NCBI GenBank assembly: GCA_012270485.1
Contig: JAAXIF010000028.1
Coordinates: 1 to 64,000, forward strand
DNA length: 64,000 bases
Source: Sphingobacteriales bacterium
GTDB taxonomy: Bacteria; Bacteroidota; Bacteroidia; Chitinophagales; Chitinophagaceae
Direction of reading: 5' to 3'
Of the stretch, positions 42,731 through 51,387 are shown in pieces. The notes under the pieces are model-generated. The model was not told the DNA's origin and did not search any database. It saw only the letters and a list, made by a program, of their open reading frames with translations. The position numbers and the translations under genes were made by a program. Position 1 is the stretch's first letter; every line of letters starts with the position of its first letter.

Positions 42731-42760
42731 ATTATACCATACTGTCGTTCTGTTTGTCAA
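42731..42760 (-). promoter_or_regulatory. Sigma-70 early promoter for the RuBisCO-like / glycan operon
   Basis: TTGACA, 18 bases, TATAAT on the minus strand, 35 bases before the DUF6891-like ATG. It overlaps the 3' end of the upstream methyltransferase gene. Early timing follows from its host-type sequence. Confidence 0.75.
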
Positions 42761-43388
42761 CATATTTATGCTGGACGTTAATGATGTAACTGTCACCACA
42801 ACCACTACTATGTCTTAGGTCATGTATTCCTATTCTATAGTTCTCATCTAGGTAATCGAGTAACTCTTGATTATCTTTCAAGTTGTATCTTGGAAACCGT
42901 AACCACCTTTCCGTACTTCTTTGTGCTTCACTCATCTTCTCCAAGGGCCAAACATCTTCTATAAAGTAATGACCGTCTTCCTTGAGAAACGGAGCAAGGT
43001 TCTTTAGAGTCAGAAGATTTGCCTTAGGCCAATGCGCCCCATCATCAATAATAATATCGAACTTTATATCTCCCCAAGACTTTTTGATGAGAGTCGAAAC
43101 GTCACCGTCCATACTATTCGCTTTGATCCAGTGAACTCTTTCGTTTTCAAGTACGCTCACTTGACTTGGTTGTAGTCTCTCAAAGATATCAATACCGTAA
43201 AGTTCTGCATTAGGTAAATAGTCCAGATGTGCCTTGATCGACTCACCTTTGAATATACCAATCTCTAGAACCTTCAGTGGTTTCTTTTTATCAAAATAAG
43301 ATTCGTATACCATATGGTATCCGTGTTTGGATGACTTGTCGCATCCGTGTTTATTGTAGCAATCTTCTAGTCTCATATTTAATCCCAT
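42732..43388 (-). CDS. SAM-dependent methyltransferase-like protein
   Basis: 218 residues (a start 12 bases later is possible). PLKVLEIGIFKGESIKAHLDYLPNAELYGIDI is motif I plus the acidic SAM contact; FDIIIDDGAHWPKANLLTLKNLAPFLKEDGHYFIEDVW is the downstream catalytic-side motif. Similar to sugar- or cephalosporin-type O-methyltransferases/hydroxylases. Acceptor unknown. Confidence 0.72.
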   Translation of the reverse strand: MGLNMRLEDCYNKHGCDKSSKHGYHMVYESYFDKKKPLKVLEIGIFKGESIKAHLDYLPNAELYGIDIFERLQPSQVSVLENERVHWIKANSMDGDVSTLIKKSWGDIKFDIIIDDGAHWPKANLLTLKNLAPFLKEDGHYFIEDVWPLEKMSEAQRSTERWLRFPRYNLKDNQELLDYLDENYRIGIHDLRHSSGCGDSYIINVQHKYVDKQNDSMV

Positions 43389-43789
43389 AATCCCTCATAA
43401 TATTTACCGAATAGTTTGAAACCATTCGACACTCGTTCTTGATCTTCTTTACTCAACATGTATGTGTCACCATGATCACGTTTCTTTTGAAACGCATAGA
43501 TCATTTCTGTCATAACCCAATCCCATCGATCGTGAACTAAATCATCGTGGTGGTCACCTCGCAACTCCCAAGGAACATCTTCCTCATCGACCATCGGTGA
43601 TCCGTGTTTGGTCTTTGCAAGTTGATACAACATTGGAAGTACTATCTCCGCAAGAGTAGAATCCATAGCCCAAGTATCCCAAGGATCGATATGCACCTTA
43701 ACCTTTTGTTTGGGTGTATAGTCGAATTTCGTATACAGAAAGTTATGATACCATCTGTGTTTTGGATAGTTACCGATCTTAACTTTCAT
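43379..43789 (-). CDS. Conserved T4-like protein of unknown function
   Basis: 136 residues: KVKIGNYPKHRWYHNFLYTKFDYTPKQKVKVHIDPWDTWAMDSTLAEIVLPMLYQLAKTKHGSPMVDEEDVPWELR. The 'KIGxYPxHRWYHNWLY...IDxWDTWxMDxTLAxIVLPMLxQL' pattern is a familiar marine T4-like protein without known function. Immediately follows the tRNA gene on the same strand. Confidence 0.7.
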   Translation of the reverse strand: MKVKIGNYPKHRWYHNFLYTKFDYTPKQKVKVHIDPWDTWAMDSTLAEIVLPMLYQLAKTKHGSPMVDEEDVPWELRGDHHDDLVHDRWDWVMTEMIYAFQKKRDHGDTYMLSKEDQERVSNGFKLFGKYYEGLWD

Positions 43790-43792
43790 GTT

Positions 43793-43867
43793 TGGTGCCC
43801 CCGAAAGGAATCGAACCTCTAGTTCCGCGTTCGTAGCGCAGTGTTTTATCCGTTAAACTACGGAGGC
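43793..43867 (-). tRNA. tRNA-Arg (anticodon ACG), CCA encoded
   Basis: Minus strand: acceptor stem GCCTCCG paired with CGGGGGC (all 7 positions, one G-U), D-arm GTTTAACGGATAAAAC, anticodon stem CTGCG/CGCGG around loop CTACGAA, giving anticodon ACG (reads CGU/CGC/CGA after inosine), T-arm AGAGG-TTCGATT-CCTTT, then A and genome-encoded CCA. A phage tRNA with a built-in CCA end, sitting between coding genes. Confidence 0.92.
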
Positions 43868-43869
43868 AA

Positions 43870-44658
43870 TTAATCGATTTGTTCCATAAGTGCATTTACG
43901 TTTTCTCCTCTGTTAGGTAATTTATCCTTTAAAAAGAAGTGTACAAAATGACACTCTTGTATCTTATCATTGGCAGTGAATAATCCATTCCACTGCCATC
44001 CTAAATGTTTGGTTGGTACGTTTTCTTTTTTCAAAAAGAAGTTTAGTAGAGTCTGATCAGTACTCCACTTCCACGCACCCATACCATCAACAAACTCTTT
44101 GAACTCAGGTCTCTGTATAAACTGTTTACCTGTTTGTCCTTTCAAATAGGGTTTGAACTTCTCCACGTTGATCGCAATCATCCCCATGTTGAAGAACTCG
44201 AACCCTAGATGATCTGGTTTAAAATCTGTTTTATTACTATGCAAGTTTGCGTATTGCATGTGACTGTAGTTGAGTATCTTTTTCTTATACCAGTCATGTA
44301 TTGACATCTCCCTCTCACACACTGCACCAAAGGCACAGTTACAATCAAAGTCATCCCAGATGTTTGGTGCATCTGGTCTGATATAGATGTCCGCATCAAT
44401 TATCAAGAGTCGGTCATAACCGTCCATCATGTCAAACGCATTCTCTTTCTCGTAGATAGGAAGATAACCCCCATACTTCATATAGGACTCTTCACTACGA
44501 TTAGTAAAGAATGGATCGGGTTTTATAAACATCTTCGGTGTCGTTTGCACGTGATGATCGAAACCCATCCTCTCGCAATAATCTGCAACTGACGATATAC
44601 AATGTTCGTACAGTTTTGATCCCTTACCGACCGATACTTGATACACTAATGTTTTCAT
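43870..44658 (-). CDS. Glycosyltransferase-like protein
   Basis: 262 residues. KENAFDMMDGYDRLLIIDADIYIRPDAPNIWDDF has a DAD metal motif like GT8/GT-A enzymes; FEFFNMGMIAINVEKFKPYL and the WSTDQTLLNFFLKKENV segment fit the retaining-transferase fold. Ends 2 bases before the tRNA gene and overlaps the small upstream gene by ATGA. Confidence 0.7.
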   Translation of the reverse strand: MKTLVYQVSVGKGSKLYEHCISSVADYCERMGFDHHVQTTPKMFIKPDPFFTNRSEESYMKYGGYLPIYEKENAFDMMDGYDRLLIIDADIYIRPDAPNIWDDFDCNCAFGAVCEREMSIHDWYKKKILNYSHMQYANLHSNKTDFKPDHLGFEFFNMGMIAINVEKFKPYLKGQTGKQFIQRPEFKEFVDGMGAWKWSTDQTLLNFFLKKENVPTKHLGWQWNGLFTANDKIQECHFVHFFLKDKLPNRGENVNALMEQID

Positions 44659-44804
44659 GGCATTTTGACGAGTACCACCTGTCCGTCTTCTATAGTGACG
44701 ATATACTCATCCCCTTCTCTTAATTCTAATTTTTCCGCAGTTAGTTCCTTATCAAACAAAATGCGCCCTTGATTTACTTCTAGATGATAATCTACGAATA
44801 ACAT
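44655..44804 (-). CDS. Small beta-rich protein (49 aa)
   Basis: MLFVDYHLEVNQGRILFDKE.., LELREGDEYIVTIEDGQVVLVKMP: compact beta protein, no motif. ATGA coupling to the glycosyltransferase suggests a helper subunit or regulator; function unknown. Confidence 0.5.
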   Translation of the reverse strand: MLFVDYHLEVNQGRILFDKELTAEKLELREGDEYIVTIEDGQVVLVKMP

Positions 44805-44806
44805 GT

Positions 44807-45805
44807 CTACTCCCTGTAGTCATTTAAGTCGAACTCCGTTCCATGCATCTTCATTAAATCTCTTTCGTGGTTAGTATACACTAAAACTTCAGGATCGTCA
44901 AGCAGAAAATCACAAGTCTTGCAATAATCTGGATATGTCTTGTTTTTATGATCCTCTCTTAGTTTAGAGTATTCGTCACCGAACCAGATCTCTTCAATAG
45001 TATTTTCAGATGTATGCCCTAGTACCGCATTCTCGTCCTGTCCCAGTACTTGACAACAAGGTGCAACTGCACCAGTCTTACCGTCAAGACCACCAGCACG
45101 AATCACAACGTCAGGTGAGAATGGTCTCCCACATGTTTTAGTTTCCCCCTTACGTTCGTTCTCTCCGATATCGTATACACCAGACCAGTTGTGCATCTTC
45201 CAGATCTCAGTCTTGACACCAAGGTCATCAACCAGATTAACATATGCATCCAACTCGTGATCTATGTTATCGTTATCAGTGATAAGGTGATAGGTCGCAA
45301 CTACACAGTCTGATCCAGTCTCCTCCACATACTCTTGCATCTCTCGTATGTTGTTACAGATCAGATCGAAGTTACCACCTTGAGTGTTATACATCCACTC
45401 ATTGTATTTCTCTTTGTTGTACCCAATAAAAGAAAACCTGTAGAAGTCCAGACCAGCGTCAACACAGTCTTTCATAAATTGACCTTGCATACGAAAACCG
45501 TTAGAGAACATGAAACACTTCGCTCCATACTTCTTAACGATCTTGATATATTCGGGTAGGTTTCTATTGAGTGTAGGTTCACCAGAACCTTCTAGGTTGA
45601 CAACTCTCAGTCCGTGTTTCGCACAGTCTCTTACGTTGTCTTCAAATTCAAGTAGATTCATCTTACGTAGGAATCGTTTATCACGACCACCTGTACGCAT
45701 ATCTTGTGGACACATAGTACAAGAGTAGTTACAACCACCGTTGATCTCGATGACCGCTCTGTCTATTTTCAATTCACTCTCAATTTGCACTGCATCTATC
45801 TTCAC
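44807..45805 (-). CDS. Radical SAM enzyme with SPASM-like C-terminus
   Basis: 332 residues, GTG start with GGAG 7 bases upstream. CNYSCTMC gives the CxxxCxxC [4Fe-4S]/SAM motif; NLEGSGEPTLN fits the next conserved region. A Cys-rich C-terminal part (CGRPF, APCCQV, PDYCKTCDF) suggests extra Fe-S clusters as in SPASM enzymes. Such enzymes modify sugars, peptides or nucleosides. Next to glycosyltransferases and methyltransferases, so a tailoring step is likely. Confidence 0.8.
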   Translation of the reverse strand: MKIDAVQIESELKIDRAVIEINGGCNYSCTMCPQDMRTGGRDKRFLRKMNLLEFEDNVRDCAKHGLRVVNLEGSGEPTLNRNLPEYIKIVKKYGAKCFMFSNGFRMQGQFMKDCVDAGLDFYRFSFIGYNKEKYNEWMYNTQGGNFDLICNNIREMQEYVEETGSDCVVATYHLITDNDNIDHELDAYVNLVDDLGVKTEIWKMHNWSGVYDIGENERKGETKTCGRPFSPDVVIRAGGLDGKTGAVAPCCQVLGQDENAVLGHTSENTIEEIWFGDEYSKLREDHKNKTYPDYCKTCDFLLDDPEVLVYTNHERDLMKMHGTEFDLNDYRE

Positions 45806-45838
45806 ATTTTTTCTCCATATAGGTGAATTTATGTATAG

Positions 45839-46429
45839 TTATTTTATCTCTTTAATCCAACTAGTATCCATAAACACTTTGTCTGGTTCACCTAATAATT
45901 CATTAACTGCTTTCGTCACTTCTGGAAAGTGAGTTTCTTCATAATCATGTCCCGCTATCAATCCACCTTTCTTTAGTTTAGGTAGATAGTTCTTTATATC
46001 TTCTTTGACTCCTCTATAAGTGTGATCTCCATCAATGTATATAAAATCTAGACTATCGTCTTCTATCCCATTATATACATTCTCAGAAAAGGCACGCATG
46101 ATATGTATTGGTGACCAATCCTTGTTAGCGAAAAAACTTATGTTACTCTCGAACTCATCTTTCACTTCACCCCAAGTAAGATAATCTCCTCCATAGTCAC
46201 TCATAGGGCCTGTCCAAGGATCTATGACAGTGAATCCTCCACGGAACAATCCACTCGAAAGAAACATATGAGTTGATTCTCCCATGAATGCGCCTATCTC
46301 TAGACCTTTCCAAAGTTCATCACCAGACGGTTCTTTGTAGTTTTCCCACACATAGATCAACAACTGGTTCAACCCTATGTAATATTGGTTGACTTTACCA
46401 GATGCATAACTTGTTCTAAACCTCATCAT
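45839..46429 (-). CDS. SAM-dependent methyltransferase-like protein
   Basis: 196 residues. LWKGLEIGAFMGESTHMF, FTVIDPWTG and DFIYIDGDHTYRGVKEDIKNYLPKLKKGGLIAGHDY give the Methyltransf_24 motifs. Third methyltransferase of the window. It overlaps the upstream GT-B-like gene by 14 bases. Confidence 0.75.
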   Translation of the reverse strand: MMRFRTSYASGKVNQYYIGLNQLLIYVWENYKEPSGDELWKGLEIGAFMGESTHMFLSSGLFRGGFTVIDPWTGPMSDYGGDYLTWGEVKDEFESNISFFANKDWSPIHIMRAFSENVYNGIEDDSLDFIYIDGDHTYRGVKEDIKNYLPKLKKGGLIAGHDYEETHFPEVTKAVNELLGEPDKVFMDTSWIKEIK

Positions 46430-47270
46430 GAGCTGATTCCTTTTTTAAATATCTTCCAATCTTATCTCTGTGAAAGATACTTTTTTGTTTCGCCTCTCCC
46501 AGTATACCACCCATATCTGACCAGAACCTTTTTATACTATTTTGTTTCTCTGGATTGTGTGATATCTTTACTGCATTAGGTGTATGATAAGTAGTAATAC
46601 CTTCTTCACTTATAACGATCATTGGTTTATGAAAGTTACGTGCAATATAGTGCCACATACCGTCATAGGTAACTGTCATTCTGCACGTTGCGATATGAAA
46701 CAATGCTTCGCTGACAGGTGTTCTATAGGTCAATTCAACTATACGTAATCCCGCTCGGCGGAGTTTAGCAATTATACCATCCCAATCATCATTTGTCAAT
46801 AGTCTTTTCCAAGTTCTTGGTGACTCTGCATTGAACAATGGTCTCCATACAACAACCTTGTTCTTATCGTACATAGGATGATCTAGACAGTCCTCTCTGA
46901 ATGTCCATTCGTTGTCCACCAACTTCTCACCCAACGCATCACTCCACGACTTATCACTGAACTCAAATCGATTCTTGTGTCTAGTACTTCGTTTGACTTC
47001 ATCAGAATAGTAGTACTTACCACGATGATTGAACTCATGAGTTACGGTTACACGTTCTTTTTGATGGTAGAAGTTATGGATACGTTCCATCCGTTCGATG
47101 ATGGTTTCTTCTTCTTCAAAGTGGTGTAGATGATCTGGGCCATGTTCCCAAACCATTTTTAAGTTGACGTGACAGTTAAGTCTCCACGCATGTAAATGCA
47201 CTACGTTGAGTGCCATCATGAAGTCGCCTACGCCCCATGTACCGCGCCATGTGACATCTACATCTTGCAT
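46416..47270 (-). CDS. GT-B fold glycosyltransferase-like protein
   Basis: 284 residues. C-terminal half KVVVWRPLFNAESPRTWKRLL..., then HIATCRMTVTYDGMWHYIARNFHKPMIVIS resembles GT9/heptosyltransferase-like donor-binding regions. N-terminal GTWGVGDFMMALNVVH is consistent with the acceptor side. Acceptor unknown. Start directly follows the upstream stop. Confidence 0.55.
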   Translation of the reverse strand: MQDVDVTWRGTWGVGDFMMALNVVHLHAWRLNCHVNLKMVWEHGPDHLHHFEEEETIIERMERIHNFYHQKERVTVTHEFNHRGKYYYSDEVKRSTRHKNRFEFSDKSWSDALGEKLVDNEWTFREDCLDHPMYDKNKVVVWRPLFNAESPRTWKRLLTNDDWDGIIAKLRRAGLRIVELTYRTPVSEALFHIATCRMTVTYDGMWHYIARNFHKPMIVISEEGITTYHTPNAVKISHNPEKQNSIKRFWSDMGGILGEAKQKSIFHRDKIGRYLKKESAHDEV

Positions 47271-47660
47271 TTATTTTCCTGAGAATGCTTTTCCTGCTTC
47301 CGCAATACCAAATGAACCTAATGTCACAACAACAAAAGATGTATAGATTGTGTCAGATATCTCTAATGGTGTACCGTCCATTGCAGTAACCAAATCAAAA
47401 ATACCAAACGCAACCATCATAAGGAATGATGCAAAACCAATGATTGATTTCTCATTGATGTCATTCTCGTCTCGGAACAATGACCAGAACCCTTTAGGTT
47501 TTGGTTTAGCAGCTGCGGTAACAACTTGTAGTTCCTTCGAGAGTTTTTCCATCTCTCTAATTTTATCTTGTGCTTCGTCTACCTTTAGAACTAGTTCAGT
47601 ATACTTTTCCAAGTCAACTGTCGCTTGTCCTACTGGTGTATCTACGGTTTCTTTTGCCAT
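47271..47660 (-). CDS. Membrane protein with coiled coil, holin-like
   Basis: 129 residues: coiled coil (residues 15-50), then two hydrophobic segments (IIGFASFLMMVAFGIFDLV and YTSFVVVTLGSFGIAEAG). This family recurs in marine phages and is commonly guessed to be a holin or inner-membrane protein. The window also has a 3TM holin-like gene, so its role here is open. Confidence 0.55.
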   Translation of the reverse strand: MAKETVDTPVGQATVDLEKYTELVLKVDEAQDKIREMEKLSKELQVVTAAAKPKPKGFWSLFRDENDINEKSIIGFASFLMMVAFGIFDLVTAMDGTPLEISDTIYTSFVVVTLGSFGIAEAGKAFSGK

Positions 47661-47670
47661 ACCGTTCTCC

Positions 47671-49140
47671 TTAAAATACTTTTACTTTATATTTCTGTTC
47701 AAACAACCTACCATCATGTACCGTATTCACCATAGGTCGCCCCCTAATGTTTAGACTAGTATTTAGTAACATGGGAACTCCTGTTCTATCATAATATTCT
47801 TCAATAACTTTTCGGAATATAGACTCACAATCTTTCTTAACTATCTGTACTCTTGCAGTACCGTCTACGTGAGTTACCGATTTATAATCGTGTTTCGCTT
47901 TACATGTGTATTGCATGTACTCGTTCATTGGGCCTTTGAAATATTCATCTGCATATTCTTCTAGGATCGCAGGCGCGAACGGACGATACTTCTGTCTACG
48001 TTTGATTGTATTGACTGTGTCCTTTACATCATAACGAACATCTGCAATCAAAGATCGATTACCCAACGCACGTGGGCCAAACTCTGCCCTACCGTTCGCC
48101 AGACCGCATACTTTGTGTTCTAAGAGGTGATCGACTACGTCAGATGGGTTTACCTCTCTGTCAATGTTGTATCCTAGATAGGGAGTCCATATAAGTTTAT
48201 CTTTCCCTGTATGTTTCCACCAAGAATGAGCTGCACATCCCAGAGAAGAACCAGCATCTGTGGGTGATATTGCAATATGAACTTCCTCGAATAGTTCTGG
48301 TAGTCTTGAATTCATAACAACATTCTGAGCGCATCCACCAGAGTAAACAAGTTTCTTTCCGTGTTTACGCGCTTCTACCATTATACGCATGATCATTATT
48401 TCTGCGAACTCTTGTACGGTCGCAGCTAACATTGCATGATCTTCTCGTGGACGAGTATTTGCATAATCCTTCAGTTTATTGACCATCGTGCCACGAAGAT
48501 TATGTCCTAGACTTTCTTGACTTGTTAGAGGTATAACTTCGACATCTGGATTAATATCGGGAAGATCCTCGTACCAATCTATCAACCACTGTAGAAGTTC
48601 TGGATCTGGTTTTGCATAAGAACTTAGTCCCATAACAACATACTCGTCTTCGAGTGGTCTTAGTTTTAATGCGCTGGTACAGGCGGTGTAAACCAATCCC
48701 ACAGATTTGGGATAGTTCCATTCTTTGATTATATTGAAATTGTGATCTACTATGATCGCGGTCTGGTGTTCTCCGACACCATCGATCGATACCATGACGG
48801 TATCTTCTTTTGAATCCCACGGTCTGGTAAAGAATGCACCAGCACAATGAGATATGTGATGACCTACAGTAGTTACGTCTTCGGGTGGTGGTGTAAATGA
48901 ATTTCCATCAACTGTACCAGTACTCTTACGAGTTTTTACTTTTAGTCTCCAGTCTTCGTAGAATGTGAGGTGGTCAGAATCTTTTTTGTACTCCCACAGG
49001 TTATCGGGAATGACTGGATCATTCTTCCGTCCACTATATCTTTCTGCATGTGAAGCGAACTCCACCGTACCATCTTCATTGATGATCGATAGAGCTGCAT
49101 CGTGATACCATTCTGAGTATCCTGTAAATCGTTGAGGCAT
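47671..49140 (-). CDS. Carbamoyltransferase (NodU/CmcH/TobZ family)
   Basis: 489 residues. Includes GHHISHCAGAFF (His cluster), VMVSIDGVGEH, KKLVYSGGCAQNVVMN, GRAEFGPRALGNRSLIADVR and the Carbam_trans_C part KYRPFAPAILEEY...TSLNIRGRPMVNT. These enzymes move a carbamoyl group from carbamoyl phosphate via carbamoyl-AMP to a sugar or small-molecule hydroxyl. Here the acceptor may be a glycan or a modified nucleotide (inference). TAATG junction to the HAD gene. Confidence 0.85.
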   Translation of the reverse strand: MPQRFTGYSEWYHDAALSIINEDGTVEFASHAERYSGRKNDPVIPDNLWEYKKDSDHLTFYEDWRLKVKTRKSTGTVDGNSFTPPPEDVTTVGHHISHCAGAFFTRPWDSKEDTVMVSIDGVGEHQTAIIVDHNFNIIKEWNYPKSVGLVYTACTSALKLRPLEDEYVVMGLSSYAKPDPELLQWLIDWYEDLPDINPDVEVIPLTSQESLGHNLRGTMVNKLKDYANTRPREDHAMLAATVQEFAEIMIMRIMVEARKHGKKLVYSGGCAQNVVMNSRLPELFEEVHIAISPTDAGSSLGCAAHSWWKHTGKDKLIWTPYLGYNIDREVNPSDVVDHLLEHKVCGLANGRAEFGPRALGNRSLIADVRYDVKDTVNTIKRRQKYRPFAPAILEEYADEYFKGPMNEYMQYTCKAKHDYKSVTHVDGTARVQIVKKDCESIFRKVIEEYYDRTGVPMLLNTSLNIRGRPMVNTVHDGRLFEQKYKVKVF

Positions 49141-49718
49141 TAGCCCTCCAAGTATTCGTAGACCTCCTTCCAGTTGCCCATTAGAGGGAAGTCAGTGTTA
49201 TCCATGTTGTAACCATGTTCCATCAGTATACTATCTAGACCTAATTTATCTCCGACTTCTGCATTCTCAACTTTATCTTCAACCCAAAGGAAACCAGTAT
49301 CCGCGTATTCAAGTAACGCATCGTCCTTGTCCGCACCAGTATCCAAACATACAACCTTCGCAAACGCAGTCTCACCGAACAACTTCGCAAGGTTTTGTTC
49401 TCTTAACTTAGCTGCGTGAGGATCAAGACTCAAACTAGTGATCGCATGGAAGACATAACCATGTTCTTCGTGCAGTTTTCTCACATAGTGAATCGCATCT
49501 CTCAACGGTGGAAGGAACCCAATATGGGCACTCTCGTTGAATTGTTTGACTAGTTTCTTAGAATCTTCTTTCTCGATCTCAAATGCCTTACCGACATTGT
49601 ACACATCGTTTTTGATGTGATGACCTCTTTCTTGCATCCAGACCTTGAAGGCATATCCCCAGTTCAGAAGAACACCGTCAACGTCAGTCAAAATTATTTT
49701 TTCAAAATCGTTTCTCAT
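49140..49718 (-). CDS. HAD-superfamily phosphatase, possibly a 5'-nucleotidase type
   Basis: 192 residues, IILTDVDGVLLNWG carries the HAD motif I DxDGxxL, ITSLSLD motif II, and a late FLWVEDKVENAE motif. Size and motifs suit a soluble phosphatase of phospho-sugars or nucleotides. First gene after an early promoter and coupled to the carbamoyltransferase, so it may prepare its acceptor. Confidence 0.75.
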   Translation of the reverse strand: MRNDFEKIILTDVDGVLLNWGYAFKVWMQERGHHIKNDVYNVGKAFEIEKEDSKKLVKQFNESAHIGFLPPLRDAIHYVRKLHEEHGYVFHAITSLSLDPHAAKLREQNLAKLFGETAFAKVVCLDTGADKDDALLEYADTGFLWVEDKVENAEVGDKLGLDSILMEHGYNMDNTDFPLMGNWKEVYEYLEG

Positions 49719-49741
49719 AAATCTCCTTAATCAACTTGTAT

Positions 49742-49770
49742 ATAATACAACATTGAACAACAATTGTCAA
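49742..49770 (-). promoter_or_regulatory. Sigma-70 early promoter
   Basis: TTGACA, 17 bases, TATTAT on the minus strand, preceded by GTAAAAACGC. Drives the HAD/carbamoyltransferase unit. Confidence 0.8.
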
Positions 49771-49776
49771 GCGTTT

Positions 49777-50646
49777 TTACCAATTATCGTTAAAGATTGG
49801 AAACTTTCCTTTGTGGTAAAGATCGACCATTATTGCTTTTTGATCCCCTCCAGTATAGTGTAGGAAGTAAGACTTACCTGTGTCTATCCAGTGTTGAGGA
49901 TCATTGTAGTGAGTGGGAGTGTCATTCCATTTCTGATCAACAGACTCTATATCAAAGTCGTGTTTCATAAACTGTGCGGATATGAATGGTTGATCGTTTC
50001 GGATTGATGTGTGATGAACCTTCGCGTTAGGATCGAACTTATCTGGATTACACCAAGGTTCCCAGTCATCAAATAGTTCTCTCGCTTTGAGTCTTGCCTC
50101 TTTTGTCCAGACAACGACTCCTGTATTCATAATTGTTATTTTGGAATCAAATTTAGTACCGATACCAAAGGATGGTATCAACGGACAATCGTGCATATCA
50201 TGTTTCTCTACGTAGTCTCGATATACGCTTTCTTTAAAGTCCCACGCATTATATCCACCGTCAACTTCAGTTCGGATATCACTTTCCAGTACACCATAAA
50301 CCTCCGCATCAGAGATATCGAAAATGTTTTCTTTGGTGTTTACGACAATGTCTGTATCTGCGAATAATACTTTGTCGAACTGATCGAAGTATGGATCATA
50401 GACTACACGAAGGCACTCAAACAATAAGGCAGTAGAGTCTTGGGGATATCCCTTGTCTTTGGTGAATACACGTTCGTCCGAATACATGTATTCGCATCCA
50501 ATGATGTCTGCATATTTCTCAAACGATGTACGAGAGATGTCTGCCATCTCTTTGTACAACTCCGAACGCTTACGTCCGTTTATGTCGCCTCGTTCGTCAA
50601 CCGCATCATCGACTACTAGATACTGAAATATTATGTTTTTCATCAT
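49777..50646 (-). CDS. Glycosyltransferase-like protein (GT8-type)
   Basis: 289 residues from the chosen ATG (a TTG further upstream has no support). FDQFDKVLFADTDIVVNTKENIFD gives a DTD motif; MNTGVVVWTKEARLKARELF and QPFISAQFMKHDFDIESVDQKWND follow as in GT8-like enzymes of this window (compare the 289-residue gene at 55334). Overlaps the small basic gene upstream. Confidence 0.72.
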   Translation of the reverse strand: MMKNIIFQYLVVDDAVDERGDINGRKRSELYKEMADISRTSFEKYADIIGCEYMYSDERVFTKDKGYPQDSTALLFECLRVVYDPYFDQFDKVLFADTDIVVNTKENIFDISDAEVYGVLESDIRTEVDGGYNAWDFKESVYRDYVEKHDMHDCPLIPSFGIGTKFDSKITIMNTGVVVWTKEARLKARELFDDWEPWCNPDKFDPNAKVHHTSIRNDQPFISAQFMKHDFDIESVDQKWNDTPTHYNDPQHWIDTGKSYFLHYTGGDQKAIMVDLYHKGKFPIFNDNW

Positions 50647-50761
50647 ATGCCTTTTTGTCACTTCCAACAAACTTGAGTCTTTTGGTATATCCGTTGACTG
50701 TCATTTGTTTGTGTTTATTTCGCTTCTTATTGCGATTATCATGGCGTGAGTATTTCGCCAT
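50606..50761 (-). CDS. Small basic protein (51 aa)
   Basis: MAKYSRHDNRNKKRNKHKQM..TKRLKFVGSDKKAYDEKHN: a highly basic small protein of a type common in T4-like genomes. Its last ~13 codons overlap the glycosyltransferase start in another frame. Function unknown; nucleic-acid binding possible. Confidence 0.5.
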   Translation of the reverse strand: MAKYSRHDNRNKKRNKHKQMTVNGYTKRLKFVGSDKKAYDEKHNISVSSSR

Positions 50762-50773
50762 CACGTTGTCCTT

Positions 50774-51241
50774 CTATTCTTTTACGATACCAAGTTTATA
50801 CACAGTCTTACCGTTCTCTTTGAGAGCAGTCATCGTGCGATTCCTGTTGGTGTCAGGATCTACATAAGATACGTGAACCCATCCAGAGTCAGGTATACCA
50901 ATGGTATGAAACTCTAGGATCAGTTGATCGAACTTTAGATTGTCACGAATCCATTCTGCGACTTCAACATTACTAACGCCAGGCACCTCTATGTCAGCTG
51001 CTTGTCCTTTACAATGTTGAGATCGAGAAGATCCACCCACCGCTTTGTTCAACTCCTCCCCACGGTAACCAGAGTTGATTACAGTTGGGCCGAAGTGATC
51101 ACGTACTGGTTGCACAACGTATTCAAAAAGAAGTTCCGCTGCCTCCAGATGCTCTTCGTTTGGGTTATTATCTAATCCAAGACGAGTCGCAGTTTGTGAT
51201 TTCGTAAACTCTTGTAGAGTAAAATTTTTAGATAATCTCAT
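50774..51241 (-). CDS. Peptidase M15 (L,D/D,D-carboxypeptidase-type endolysin)
   Basis: 155 residues. LSKNFTLQEFTKSQTA is the usual opening of peptidase M15_3/Hedgehog-like carboxypeptidases; VINSGYRGEELNKAVGGSSRSQHCKGQAADIE gives zinc ligands H76 and D83, and GWVHVSY the third (H123). It should cleave peptidoglycan stem peptides at lysis. No signal peptide, so it needs a holin. Confidence 0.85.
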   Translation of the reverse strand: MRLSKNFTLQEFTKSQTATRLGLDNNPNEEHLEAAELLFEYVVQPVRDHFGPTVINSGYRGEELNKAVGGSSRSQHCKGQAADIEVPGVSNVEVAEWIRDNLKFDQLILEFHTIGIPDSGWVHVSYVDPDTNRNRTMTALKENGKTVYKLGIVKE

Positions 51242-51378
51242 TTGCCTTGTCCTCTATATTTCTTAAAGGATCGCTTCTTATGTTTGTTCATTGTCGCCAT
51301 CGACTTTGGTCGAGCGCCAATTGATGTTCCCTTTTCTACGTGATTGATCACTGTATTTGTATTCCACTGTTTTGCCAT
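51238..51378 (-). CDS. Small basic conserved protein (46 aa)
   Basis: VINHVEKGTSIGARPKSMATMNKHKKRSFKKYRGQGK: matches a short basic T4-like protein ('KGTSIGxRPxxSSMNKxKKRSxKxYRGQG'). TGATG coupling to the endolysin. Function unknown. Confidence 0.6.
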   Translation of the reverse strand: MAKQWNTNTVINHVEKGTSIGARPKSMATMNKHKKRSFKKYRGQGK

Positions 51379-51387
51379 TATATACTC

